Of a stretch of DNA of 64,000 nucleotides, positions 34,475 to 45,039 are shown piece after piece. The stretch covers positions 4,551,001 through 4,615,000 of the forward strand of contig CM056875.1 of assembly GCA_029876055.1 (NCBI GenBank), written 5' to 3'. The notes below the pieces were generated by a model. The model was not told where the DNA came from. It saw only the letters and a list, made by a program, of their open reading frames with translations, and made no database searches. The first letter of the stretch is position 1, and the number at the start of each line of letters is the position of its first letter. The stretch comes from Madurella fahalii (Eukaryota; Ascomycota; Sordariomycetes; Sordariales). A program made the translations under genes and the position numbers.

Positions 34475-36256
34475 CTACCACAAACTGCCCGCCTCTTCCA
34501 CCGTCTCGCTATCCGCAGCAATTCCATCAACTCCTCCCATCCTATACCTCTCTCTCCCCATCCCCCTCAAAAACGCCGAGCACAACAACCCCGTCGCCAC
34601 GCTAACATTCAAGCTATCCACGGCCGACGAGCCCGACAGGTTCGGGATATTCACTTCGTAATCTGCTTTCTTCACTACTAGCCTGCTCAACCCTTCCCCT
34701 TCGTTCCCGATCAGCAGCACGCACGGCTCTTTCCTCAGCGGGTCCGCCTCCTCGACATCTCGCAAATTCATATGTCGCCTCTGCCGCGCCGCCGACCCCC
34801 TCGGCCCGTTGGCAACGGCCGCGTAGACGGCCCACCCGTTCTGCCGGGAGGCGTTGAGGAACTCGGGCAGCGAGCTGATGCTGAAGAGGTCCAGCGCTTC
34901 GGCGGCGCCGGCCGAGGCCTTGAGCGCCACGGGCGTGAGCGTGGCGGTGCCGTGGCGCGTGATGCCCACGGCGGTGGCGCCGAGGAAGCTGACCGTGCGG
35001 AGGATGGCGCCAAGGTTGCCCGGGTCGAGGATCTGGTCGAGGACGACCACGAGGGGCTTGTACGTTTTGCTCGGGGACGGGAGGAAGGTTCTGGTGCCGT
35101 TGACGGCGGCTTCTTCGGCAGACTGGTGGCCTAGTGTGACGGGGAAGCCTGGGTTGGAGGGGTAATCTTCTGCGACGGGCCCTAGGGCGATTAGGGGGGG
35201 TTGGGGTAGGGCGGAGGCTTCGAGGATGAAGCCGTTGTGCGGGCGCGACGACGCCATCTTGTCCATGAGCCTGAGGCCGGTGTCGTCCTTGAGGATGGTG
35301 ACTGGGATGTTCTTGCGCTTGGCGAGAGATTGGATGAGGGCGTTGTCCGACGTGATACGCCGGTTCGGGCCGTCATAAATGTAGAGTTTGTGGAGTTTGC
35401 GCCGGGACGAGCGGAGGGCGGCCTCGACAGTGGATTTGCCGTAGAGGAATTGAGAGGCGGCCGTGGTGTAGGGAATCGAGAGTGGTTCAAGCTCCTTTCT
35501 GTGTCGAGGGCGAGTTTCTCTGCCCGAGTCGGGAATGGGGGCGCCTCTGCTAGAGCCGATGCGACGGCTTGCAGTCCGTGTTGACCGTTTAGGCTCGTCT
35601 CTTCTGAGGGCAGTCCGTGTTGGCCGTTTAGGCTCGTCTCCTCCGAGGGCTGTCCGGAACTGAGCGTCTGACATGGGTTCGTCATCCTCTACCCCTCGCC
35701 GCGGCCTGTCTACATCTCTGCTGCCTCGGGCAGAACGCCGGGCGCCGCGACTCCTCGGCGCCGAGCCCACAGCCGGTCGAGACGTGGATTTGCGTTCAAA
35801 ATCCGAGCCTGGGGATCGCATCTTCTTCTGCACCTCCTCCTGCAGTTCCTTCAGTTGGTCACTCAGCAGGCCCTGTTTCATTTGATAAACAAAGCTCTTC
35901 TTGCCAAAGCTAGAATCCGGATCGTAGAAACGGGCCTTGCGGGACTGCGGTTTTGCCTCGTCTGGATATTCGGTGATGTCCTTTTTGCCCTTTCGAATCT
36001 TGTAAGTCGGCCTCTGCTTGGCCAACTCCTCTCTCATCTTTTTTCTTTCGGCATATGTCAAGCGCTTCCCTTCTGATGAGCTAGCGAGTCTGTCAGGCCG
36101 GGCACCTTGGGGCCTTGCCTTCTCAGACCTGAGAAGTGCCTGGTGAACAGCGGAAAGAGAGGCGCTCCTGATCGACAGGGCAGCGAATGAGACTTTTTGT
36201 GCTGAAGTAACCAACACTGAGCGTCGGGCCGCTCGGTGGACTAACGGCAAGGTCAT
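34475..36256 (-). CDS. mrm1: Mitochondrial large-subunit rRNA 2'-O-ribose methyltransferase MRM1 (SpoU family)
   Basis: A single exon of 593 residues from ATG 36256; a longer frame upstream has only non-ATG codons. In yeast, Mrm1 methylates the 2'-OH of a guanosine in 21S mitochondrial rRNA. The N-terminus is Arg/Ser-rich (MTLPLVHRAARRSVLVTSAQK), fitting a mitochondrial presequence. About 240 residues of basic low-complexity sequence follow, then the SpoU substrate-binding domain from ASQFLYGKSTVEAALRSSRRK and the SPOUT knot: motif 1 VVVLDQILDPGNLGAILRT, motif 2 CVLLIGNEGEGLS, motif 3 NIPNLSGSSAVDSLNVSVATG. The linker holds an internal duplication (bases 35571-35655). It is divergent from the remodeller locus. 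Confidence 0.93.
   Translation of the reverse strand: MTLPLVHRAARRSVLVTSAQKVSFAALSIRSASLSAVHQALLRSEKARPQGARPDRLASSSEGKRLTYAERKKMREELAKQRPTYKIRKGKKDITEYPDEAKPQSRKARFYDPDSSFGKKSFVYQMKQGLLSDQLKELQEEVQKKMRSPGSDFERKSTSRPAVGSAPRSRGARRSARGSRDVDRPRRGVEDDEPMSDAQFRTALGGDEPKRPTRTALRRDEPKRSTRTASRRIGSSRGAPIPDSGRETRPRHRKELEPLSIPYTTAASQFLYGKSTVEAALRSSRRKLHKLYIYDGPNRRITSDNALIQSLAKRKNIPVTILKDDTGLRLMDKMASSRPHNGFILEASALPQPPLIALGPVAEDYPSNPGFPVTLGHQSAEEAAVNGTRTFLPSPSKTYKPLVVVLDQILDPGNLGAILRTVSFLGATAVGITRHGTATLTPVALKASAGAAEALDLFSISSLPEFLNASRQNGWAVYAAVANGPRGSAARQRRHMNLRDVEEADPLRKEPCVLLIGNEGEGLSRLVVKKADYEVNIPNLSGSSAVDSLNVSVATGLLCSAFLRGMGRERYRMGGVDGIAADSETVEEAGSLW
35571..35655. repeat. 39-bp tandem duplication inside mrm1
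   Basis: Two adjacent copies of a 39-bp unit, starting GCAGTCCGTGTTG and ending near TCTGAGG/TCCGAGG, differ by a few transitions, and a partial third copy follows. It is in frame and encodes two near-identical 13-residue units of the form DEPKR(P/S)TRTA. It lies in the disordered linker, so it should not affect the fold. Confidence 0.75.
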
Positions 36257-36925
36257 GGTGCCTGCCTTTTTCTTTGAATGCCGGGAACTCGGCGTTGGGC
36301 AGGGTCTCAACTGCAAAGTCCCCCGAACACGGTTCTAACTGTGTCAACCGAGCAATAAGTGAAAATGAGGAGAGTAACACTGGACCAAGACCCGGATTGA
36401 ATACAGATTAAAAGGATACAGGAGCACTAGCAGAGTTTGTAAATGATGGAGCAAAATATGTCAAACGTCTACTCTAAATGGACTGGTCAGTTGCAGCTTT
36501 TGCTGTTTTTGACTTCTCAAGGAAAAAAGAAAAAAAAAAAAAGTCCCGGCGCGAGCCTCGACCCTTGCTACGGTTGCTCAATGCCCCACTCATGCAGGCC
36601 ATTTAACCAATAATGGTGCAGAAATGCCACTGATCGATCCCCATTTTTAGCGTGAACCAGGTAAGGTACCTAAGGTTGAGTCTCGAAACTACTGGTACAC
36701 TAAACGCGTGTTTCTAGCCGGCGGCGTGTCATCCACTGTCTCCTTTCGACAACTCCGGACAATATACTGTTTAGCTGATGTTTCCCACAACCACGAGACG
36801 CACGCATTCCCGCCCGACTGCATTGGATACTTGTGCGCCACAGGAATACCCGAATGCCGCCATATCAAACAAGTTGCTAAGTAGTTCGAACGCCCGAGGC
36901 TGCCGGTCGGCGCCAGATCCACACA
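36257..36925. promoter_or_regulatory. Divergent promoter region, mrm1 / remodeller locus
   Basis: A spacer of 669 bp with A-runs near 36530-36541 and no recognisable gene. Confidence 0.35.
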
Positions 36926-37321
36926 ATGGCAACGACCAATGGCTTCCTGACCTCGGACGACGAGCTACTGTTCGATGAGATGGCCACAGAACCAGCTGTC
37001 TACGACTTCCAGTCTGACCTGCCCGACGACGATGCGCCCGACCCATTGGCTCTTGACAAAATCGCCGCCACATCGCTTGCAATAACGAGCGCTTTGGAAT
37101 CACAAGCCAAGAGCGAGATCGAGTCTTGGCCGGCTACCGAAGTACGAAAGAATGGCATTGGAAAGGAATTGAAAGGCGCATCTACTGGAGGCATCAGACC
37201 TGTCGGCATTGAGGTACGCCTGCCGTGGCTATCACCGGCGCAACGAAGGGAATATCAGCACGTCGAAGTGGACGGGCGCGGCCAGCACGAGTACCACAGG
37301 CCGAGGAGGAGACGACATAGG
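36926..37321 (+). CDS. Candidate first coding exon of the chromatin remodeller, or a separate small gene
   Basis: The ATG at 36926 opens a protein-like acidic frame (MATTNGFLTSDDELLFDEM) that stays coding-like for 132 codons to an AGG|GTAAGA donor at 37321/37322. It ends in a basic stretch (HRPRRRRHR) in phase 0. The remodeller acceptor at 38431/38432 is also phase 0, so the two can be joined through a 1,110-nt intron. That is very long for this genome, and the intron contains promoter-like CT-rich DNA and an alternative ATG. Without splicing the frame runs to 37675 through sequence that does not look coding. The segment around GIRPVGIEVRLP is reminiscent of the N-terminal regions of Mit1-type proteins, but this is recollection only. 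Confidence 0.5.
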
Positions 37322-37691
37322 GTAAGACACGTTTTTGATGTGCTTTGTGTCTTGCAGGGACGGTTTTGCCTGTTGTCTTTGGAGCGTTTGTCACGTCATC
37401 GGCGGGGGCGCAAGGCGCTGAGCCCTGCCTGGGGTGTAATATCTGGAGAGACTGCGGGAAAGGGGTTTCAGGGGAAACAGAGCATACAAGGGGCTGCTTT
37501 GCGGGAGCGGTCTAGATATCGGTTCAAAGCAAAAAGGGGTAGCTGTCCTTGGGGAAGGGCTGCCTCTTGCCCTTGGATGTGCTCGTCGGACATGGCAAGC
37601 CCGCAACGTCTGCCAGGCTTTCGGGAACAGTACCGGCGAGGGCGGGTCCAAGCCTGCGTTTTGAATGCTAGCTGAGTACGGACGAGAAACA

Positions 37692-37747
37692 CCCCTCGCC
37701 GGTGCCCCCTCGCCGGTAGCCCCTCGCCGGTAGCCCCTCGCCAGTGC
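37692..37747. repeat. Four tandem copies of a 14-bp GC-rich unit
   Basis: The unit CCCCTCGCCGGTAG is repeated four times with minor changes (first copy GTGC, last copy CCAGTG). It lies between the two candidate first exons of the remodeller, just upstream of the CT-rich leader. Confidence 0.85.
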
Positions 37748-38166
37748 CCTCACCTTTGATCACTTGCGCCTGTCACCTGCCTTCCGCGCCTTTTCTATCC
37801 TACCATTCCATCTCCTCCGCGGTTCTCTGCCACCTTCTCCTCCATTATTCTTCCGCCCACTTCTTCCAACCTTCTCTAGCCACATCTTTCCTCGATTCAA
37901 GCCCTCTTCTCTTTCTTATGCTTGGCGAATTTGGGCTCTCAAATCTTACGCGGGCTCATTTTCCGCGAGCACCTCAAACTCCCATTCTTTTCCCCCAGCA
38001 CAGCATACTCCAAATCCTTTGCCCGCAATTCTTGGGCTAGACCGCAGGAATCTCCGGTCGTGTTCTGCGATCCTTTGGTTGAGGGCATCGTTACTCACAC
38101 TATTTCATCACTTTCTTCACTTCTCGCAACACCATCGCAGCCCTCGTTACCACGGAGCGACACAGA

Positions 38167-41100
38167 ATGGTAAGGAAGGCACGGAAACGGACAGCAGCAA
38201 CTGTCGCCGCTTACTAACTGCCCTCAATCATTTGATTCATGATCGCGGCGTCAAGTGGCGCATGGATAGAGACTGACGATTATGAAACCGGCCGACTTTC
38301 ACAGCTTAGTGCTGTTTAGTTCGCCCCTGTGGTGTACTTTGGCCCATGCTTTATCGGGCTCTCCTCTCTTCCCTCATTCCATTGTAACCGGCCATGATGT
38401 CCGTTAACAACTGCTAACGTTGCTCAAATAGGACGACGACTCTTTTGACGACTTCGCTGATGGAGGCACCAAAAAGAGAAAGAGAAACGACGATGACGCT
38501 GCGTATATTGGATATGACGACGCCGATGAGGACTCTGGTGATGACGACATGCCCAACACGCGCGGCGCTCGTACGAGGGGATCAATAGAGAACTACCTCG
38601 AGAGCGATAGCAGATGGCGCGGCACTCGCGCTAGCACTCGCGCTAGCACTCTTCTTGTTTCTAGCGAAGACGAACGTGGCCGCTCGGTCGAGGCAGGTCG
38701 AAGTTCAAGGAGGCTGCGGCCTCGAGCTCGCTCGGCACTCCATCAAAGCACTCAATACGACGATAGGGACGAACTTCAGGATTCGGACGGCGACGACCCG
38801 ACCTTCTCCTTCGTCCAGTCCGATATCGTCCAAACCAAACGGAGGAGGCTTAGAAAGCTATCCACGAGGTTACGTCCGCTGGCTACAGGCGTCTCACTAG
38901 GTGGCGACTCGGACATTGAGTTTGAGTCTCGTCGTCGATCAACGCGGGCGAACAAGACCAACAAGATCATGAGGGATACGTACCTAGACGATGATGATGA
39001 CATCTTCTATGTCGAGGAGAAGACCCCCGCCGCTCCCAAGATTATAAGCGTGCGCGAGGTCTTCCAGTCGTCTATCCCGCACGATTTCAAGGAAGCCCAC
39101 CGGCCCATCTGTGACTCTTGTGGTTACGGGGACGACAGGAACAAGGGTGCCCTAATCCCCTGTCAGGGCTGCTCGAACTCTTATCACAAGGTCTGTCTTG
39201 GGGTGCGAAGCACGCGCGACCATGTCGTCACCAAGGTCGCGCCCGACTCCTTTGTCTTGCAATGCCGGTATTGCATCTGCATCTACAAGAAGAGGGACAG
39301 ACGCGCACCAAACCACGACGTGTGCCAGGGCTGCCGCACGAAAAATCCATCTTGTGTCCCTTTTTCTCAGAAGAAGTCACCGAAACAGGAGGAAAAGCTC
39401 CGTCTTGAGAACGGTGGCGTAGACCCGATTACTCCGGTCGAGCCAAAGCTCATTAACAACGTGGACAACGTCTTTTTCCGGTGTAGCCGCTGCCATCGCG
39501 GGTGGCATTACGAACATTTGCCTCATCCTACCATGGCACGAGACCCTGCCATCAACGATCCTCTGAATCTGCGCAAGCACCGCCGCGAGGAGTACCAGAT
39601 CACCTGGTACTGCAAGGACTGTCAGGAGACCGAAGAGGATAAAGTCGACAAGATCGTGGCGTGGCGGCCCGTGGATCCCAAGAGCTATACTCAAGGTCAG
39701 AACATCACCGACTTCGATGAAGACAGTCTCGAGTACCTGCTCAAATGGGAGAACAAGTCTTACAATCACTGCCAGTGGATGCCAGGTGCCTGGAGCTTTG
39801 GTGTCGTGATGCCTAGCATGCGCCAGGCATTCATCAAGCGGACCTTTGGGGAGATTGCCGAGGACGCTCCTGATGGCGCGAGGCACAACGACTCTCTGCT
39901 CCGGTGGACCGAGAGGGAGGCAATCTACGACGTCTGGATCACGCCTGACATCATCCTGGACGTCCACTATGCCCCGAGATCGCGCGAGGATGAGAAAAAG
40001 TACAGAGCCAAGTCCCGCAAGGACAAGTTCGAAGACGATCTCCACAGGGTCTTCCACGTCGTCAAGATCTTCGTCAAGTTCGAGGGCTTAGGCTATGACG
40101 ACGCGGTGTGGGATACTCCGCCCACCCCGGACAGGGAATCCATCTATGACGCATTCCTGGAGGCGTACCGCGAGTACCTGAATGGCAAGCATTTCGAGCC
40201 CGAGCCTTGGCGCAACATGAAGGAAAGAATCGACGAATTCCGCCAACTCAACTTCAACGACGCCATCCGTGTCACGGAGCAGCCCGAGGGTCTCCGCCGG
40301 GGCAAACTAATGCAATATCAGATCGACGGCCTTAACTGGATTCTTTACAACTACCGACACGAGCGGAGCGTCATTCTTGCCGATGAGATGGGCCTGGGCA
40401 AGACAATCCAGGTCGTCGCACTGCTTTCAAGCTTCATCCAGGATCAGCCCAGGATCTGGCCGTTCCTGATCGTGGTTCCCAATTCCACATGCCCCAACTG
40501 GCGCCGTGAGATCAAGAAGTGGGCTCCCGAACTCCGCGTTGTCGCCTATTACGGTGGAAAGGTCTCGCAGAAGCTGGCCCTGGACTACGAACTGTTCCCA
40601 AATGGAAGTCGGGAACTGAAGGCCCACGTCGTCATCATGTCCTATGACTCGGTCAAGGACAATGAGACGCGGAGCCGGTTCGGCGCCACCAAGTGGGCAG
40701 GGCTGATTGTTGATGAGGCCCAGGCCCTTAAGAACGATGAGAACGCGCTCTACAAAGCGCTCAATGCCTTGCGCATCCCCTTCAAGCTGCTGCTGACGGG
40801 AACGCCGCTACAGAATAACAAGCGGGAGCTTTTCAACCTCATTCAGTTCATTGACCCTTCAATGAAAGCGGAGCAGCTCGACGAGGAATTTGCCCAGGTC
40901 TCGTCGGAGAATATCGGGAAGCTGCATGAGCTCATCCGGCCATACTTCCTGCGCCGGACCAAGGCTGGGGTTCTCACATTCCTGCCGCCAATGGCCCAAG
41001 TCATTGTGCCCGTGAGCATGAGTGTCCTTCAGGAGAAACTGTGCAAGTCGATCCTTGAGCGGAATCCAGAGCTCATCCGGTCCATCTTTGTCCGCGGCAA

Positions 41101-43172
41101 GATGAAGACTAGCGAGAGGAGCAGCCTGTCCAATATCCTCATGCAGCTCAGAAAGTGCCTATGCCATCCGTTCATCTACAGCCAGGCAATCGAGGACCGG
41201 ACCACTTCTCCAGAGCTCACACGCCGCAACCTAGTCGAGGCGTCGTCGAAGCTCATGCTTCTGGAGATCATGCTCCCCAAGCTAAAGGAGCGCGGCCACA
41301 GGGTCCTACTGTTCAGCCAATTCCTGGATCAACTCACTATCCTTGAAGATTTCCTAACAGGCATGAACCTGAGATTTGAGCGTCTTGACGGGTCACAGTC
41401 CAGCATGGAAAAACAAAAGAAGATTGACGCCTTTAACGCTCCCAACTCGGAGCTCTTTGCCATGCTGCTGTCGACCCGCGCGGGCGGCGTAGGTATCAAC
41501 CTGGCCACAGCCGACACCGTCATTATCCTCGACCCGGATTGGAATCCGCATCAAGACATCCAGGCACTGTCGCGAGCACACCGCATCGGCCAGCAGAAGA
41601 AGGTCCTATGCTTTCAACTGGTGACCGTCGACTCGGCCGAGGAGAAAATACTTCAAATCGGCCGCAAGAAGCTCGCGCTCGACCACGTGCTGATTGAGAG
41701 AATGGACGACGACAGAAAAGATGAGCAGGCCAACGACGTCGAGTCCGTCCTCAAGTACGGCGCGGCAGCCCTGTTTGGCGAAGGGAAGAAGAAGGACGCA
41801 ATTATATACGACTCGGCCGCCGTGGACAAGCTCTTGGATCGGTCTGCGGTGGAAGAGACAAAGACGGACCCCGACAAGTCGGCCGAATCTGCCTTCGCCT
41901 TTGCTCGAGTGTGGGCCAACGATGAGGGCACGCTGGCAGATTCGATGCAAATGTCTGAGCAGAACGTGAATGCGAGCGTCTGGGATCAGATTCTTCGGCA
42001 GCGCGAGGAAGAGGCAAGGCGGGAGTCGGAGCGGAATATGGAAATACTCGGCCGTGGAGGTCGCCGTCGCAGAGTGGGTGCCCACGAGCGATATCTATGG
42101 TGGTTTTCACTAACCGAACGCAGGCTACTAACTACATCGGTCCGCGATTCGAGTTCGACGATGCCCAAGACGTTGCCGCAGCAGATACCGATCACGGAGA
42201 TGGTGATGGGGACTTTGTCGGCAGCGACAAGAGCGGGGGCGAGTCGAGCGACGAGGAAGAGCCCGGGACGCCGGCCACTGGTGAGTCTATAGTTACTGGG
42301 TCTAACGCGCGGAAAACAGAGAGAAAGGCGTCACAAGGTACGCAAGTCAAGAAATCTTGTTTAAAGTCTTCTCCTCCGTCTTCTTCTTCAAGGACCAGCA
42401 GGCAGAGTGCGGCCGGTACACCGGCAACACCCAGAGCTGGCAAGCAAGCCGCAAGTCGAACAAACAGCTCACGCAAGGGGCAACAGACTCCAAAGTCCAC
42501 GCCGCGACAATCGCGCCCCAGGAAAACTGCGGCAACTCCCACGAAGACCCCTACCAAGGCTCGCGCAACTCCAAAGCCGCTTCGTCACTCCCAGGCCTCC
42601 GGCCGGCGCCGCACACCGACCCCGAAGCAGCCGCCCAGCACGTCATGCAGGAGAGCCGCGGCTGGCCACACAAAGACGGCACCGCGACGTCGAGCCGGCA
42701 ACAACCTGCCCCTGGCGCGACTAGAACTGGAGCAGGACACGTCAATGGTCGACACGACGGACACGGCCACCCAAGCGGGCAACCTAACGGAGCCCCAGCA
42801 CTCAGCACAGTCCACGCCAGTGGCAGACAAAAGCCGAGCCATGGAATTCCCCAACCCGACAACCTCCCCGAACCTCCAGCAGGATGGATTACCGCAAGCA
42901 TCGCCCACAGAACCATCGGCACTTCCACCGCCCCCTCCCAAGCCCCTCGCTTAACTGGCCTAAACCCGGCGCCTCGGCCCGCGTCACACCTCGTGTGCCT
43001 CGTCTGCCAGTATTCACATCCCGCGGGTTGGGATTGCCCGGAAATGGGATCCGAGGTGCATCTGCGCCTGGCCATGGACCGGCTGAGGAAGGTGCCAAAT
43101 CAAACCCATCAACAGCTTATGCAGAGGTGGCAGTTTCTTTCGGAGAAGTTGAGAAAGCTTAAGAATGATTAG
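38167..43172 (+). CDS. mit1: SNF2-family chromatin remodeller with PHD fingers, Mi-2/Mit1 type
   Basis: The minimal model is ATG 38167-38169 | 38432-42073 | 42124 onward; the first exon would code only Met, directly followed by GTAAGG. The main exon runs from DDDSFDDFADGG through an acidic/basic tail, a PHD-like Cys/His module (about 39106-39640, CDSCGY...CRYC...CSRCHRGWHYEH...CKDC), chromodomain-like segments (LEYLLKWENKSYNHCQWMPG), then the SNF2 ATPase: LADEMGLGKT, VDEAQ (DEAQ rather than DEAH), and helicase motifs STRAGGVGINLATADTVI and RAHRIGQ. Mit1 is the ATPase of the heterochromatin-silencing SHREC complex. Downstream of 42124 a Lys/Pro-rich tail ends at a stop at 42952-42954; a zinc-like segment (CLVCQYSHPAGWDCPEMG) continues to 43172 in another frame, so the true end is uncertain. 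Confidence 0.85.
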
Positions 43173-45039
43173 CGGCTGAGATCAACAGAACAAGACGAGT
43201 TCGACTCAATTTTGCTTTTTGCTTAGGGTCCAGGTGGGCCATGCATTTCCCGATTTACATGATCCCTCACTACTCACCATCCAATCTGGGACGCAGGAAG
43301 ACGCAAAAAGGTTGCCTTGGAGGAGGGGGACAGATGATTATTCGACCTTGCTTCAGGCGCAAGGTTGTGCCCTCTCCCCACACCCCCCCCCCCCCCCCCC
43401 CCTTTTTTTTTTTTCCTCTTCCTTTATCTTTCCTTTCCTTTCTGGCCCTTTAGACCACACAGCAATAGAAAGACACAAGAAGGCCTTCGGAAGAGCATTT
43501 TGACGTTCGACTCGAGCTCAGGAGTATGGTGGAGGGGGCTCAATTTACTTTTGCTTCTCCAAACATGCATGGCCATAGATCACGGATAGGTTTTCCGACA
43601 CAGAGATACATTAGCCCCTTTTGGCGCACTCGGCTGCCTTACGCACTTACTTCTTATTTCCCTTGATTCGCGATACCCCTGGCGGATCCCTTTCCCTTAA
43701 AAATGGGACGGGCGTTTATGGCTTGGCTTGGGCGCGATGGCTGGTTCGTCGTTTAGAGGATAGATCTAGGGAAGCAAGCAAATTCATGCAGAAAGTGGGT
43801 TATGGACGTCGGATAATGATCCTGGTGGGATGGTTTGCTCGGCCTCGGCACGCACAATCTGCCTGGTCCGCTGGAGTTTTCTCTTGGACTTGATTGCGGC
43901 AGATAGGGTACGGAGGGCGTGTCTACACCCGCGTGGCTTGCATGACTTGCATGACTTGCATGCGGCTACTGGCCAAAAGATAGATGCCACCAAACGTACA
44001 ACATCCCGCATACATCATCCGGGGTGTTGTTCTCTCCTTTCAAGCCTCACACAAGCTGCACGCTCACACCCACTCACCGTGACAAGACCTCCCGAAACGG
44101 AACCCCTCTCAACGATGCATTCTTTCTCTGTGCTCCTCGCGTTGTACCAGCCAGTGTCCTGGACTGGCCGGCACCTGTTTGTCACGTGTGCCGACACAAG
44201 TCTGGTGCTGCACATATCCGCTGGCCAGATGCAACCAACCTTATTTGGGCCTTTTGAGCGTTTGCTTTTCTCTTTCTTGCCTCTCCGGTTTGGAGTCAGC
44301 TGTGGGCCGAGCAGGCGTGGAGCGCTTGAAAGAAGGCAGAATCAACAGGCAACCTGAGGAGAGAAACAAGAGAGAGCAAGCTTCTTTGTGTTTGTGTCAG
44401 AAAGGGGGGATCACGTTTCGTTCTGGTAAGCTCGCCTCTTTGGTCTTCACATGCTCGTCATCGGATCCATATCTACCATCAGCAGCAGCAGCTCTCCGGT
44501 GTTTAAATCCCTGCTCAGGTTCTGCCGCCCATCATCGTTGCCCTGCTGTCCGCACACGTCCCTGCTCATCCCGTCTCATCTGCCGGCGCTACACAACTCA
44601 GCCTTGTCCATCTAGACACCTGGACGTGTCATCCCCGCTGCAATTCCTCTCTCCGTGACACGGGTGTCACGCCTTGCCTCTGAATTTCCTATCAACGCCG
44701 AGCGTCGACTGCACACTGCATACCTCGGTGTCCAAGCCCCTACCCCTTTTCTCATCCAGGCGCCTTCTTCTACGAACAGCGAGCCCTGCTGCAGGAGAAT
44801 AGGCGGTATAGGGTGGACAGCAGGTGCCCGGCGTTGACCGGCCGTTTGCACCGCCAGGGACAGGGCCGATTTGACGCCCCATTTCAGTCCCTCCTCTGCA
44901 TCGCTCGCCGCGGCCGACTGTCTCTCTCTCTCTCTCTCTCTGTGCTGCTCGACGGGTCCGACATTTATTTTTCCCCGGGGACCCTCTGCTCACTTCTAGT
45001 GTGCTCTGTCAGCTCTTGCCAGCTTCCAGACAGTGCGCC
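43173..45039. promoter_or_regulatory. Intergenic region upstream of the CCCH zinc-finger gene
   Basis: About 1.9 kb with no recognised gene. A run of 20 C followed by 12 T occurs at 43383-43414. A long CT-rich zone from 44560 to 45030, with (CT)n at 44920-44940, is typical of a fungal leader. Confidence 0.4.
43383..43414. repeat. C20-T12 homopolymer junction
   Basis: Twenty C followed directly by twelve T, the longest homopolymer run in the window. It is about 200 bp beyond the end of the remodeller coding region. Confidence 0.9.

Noticed and set aside
36257..36316. 20-residue longer start for MRM1
   Set aside because: The extension begins at a TTG; the first true ATG (36256) also gives a good mitochondrial presequence.
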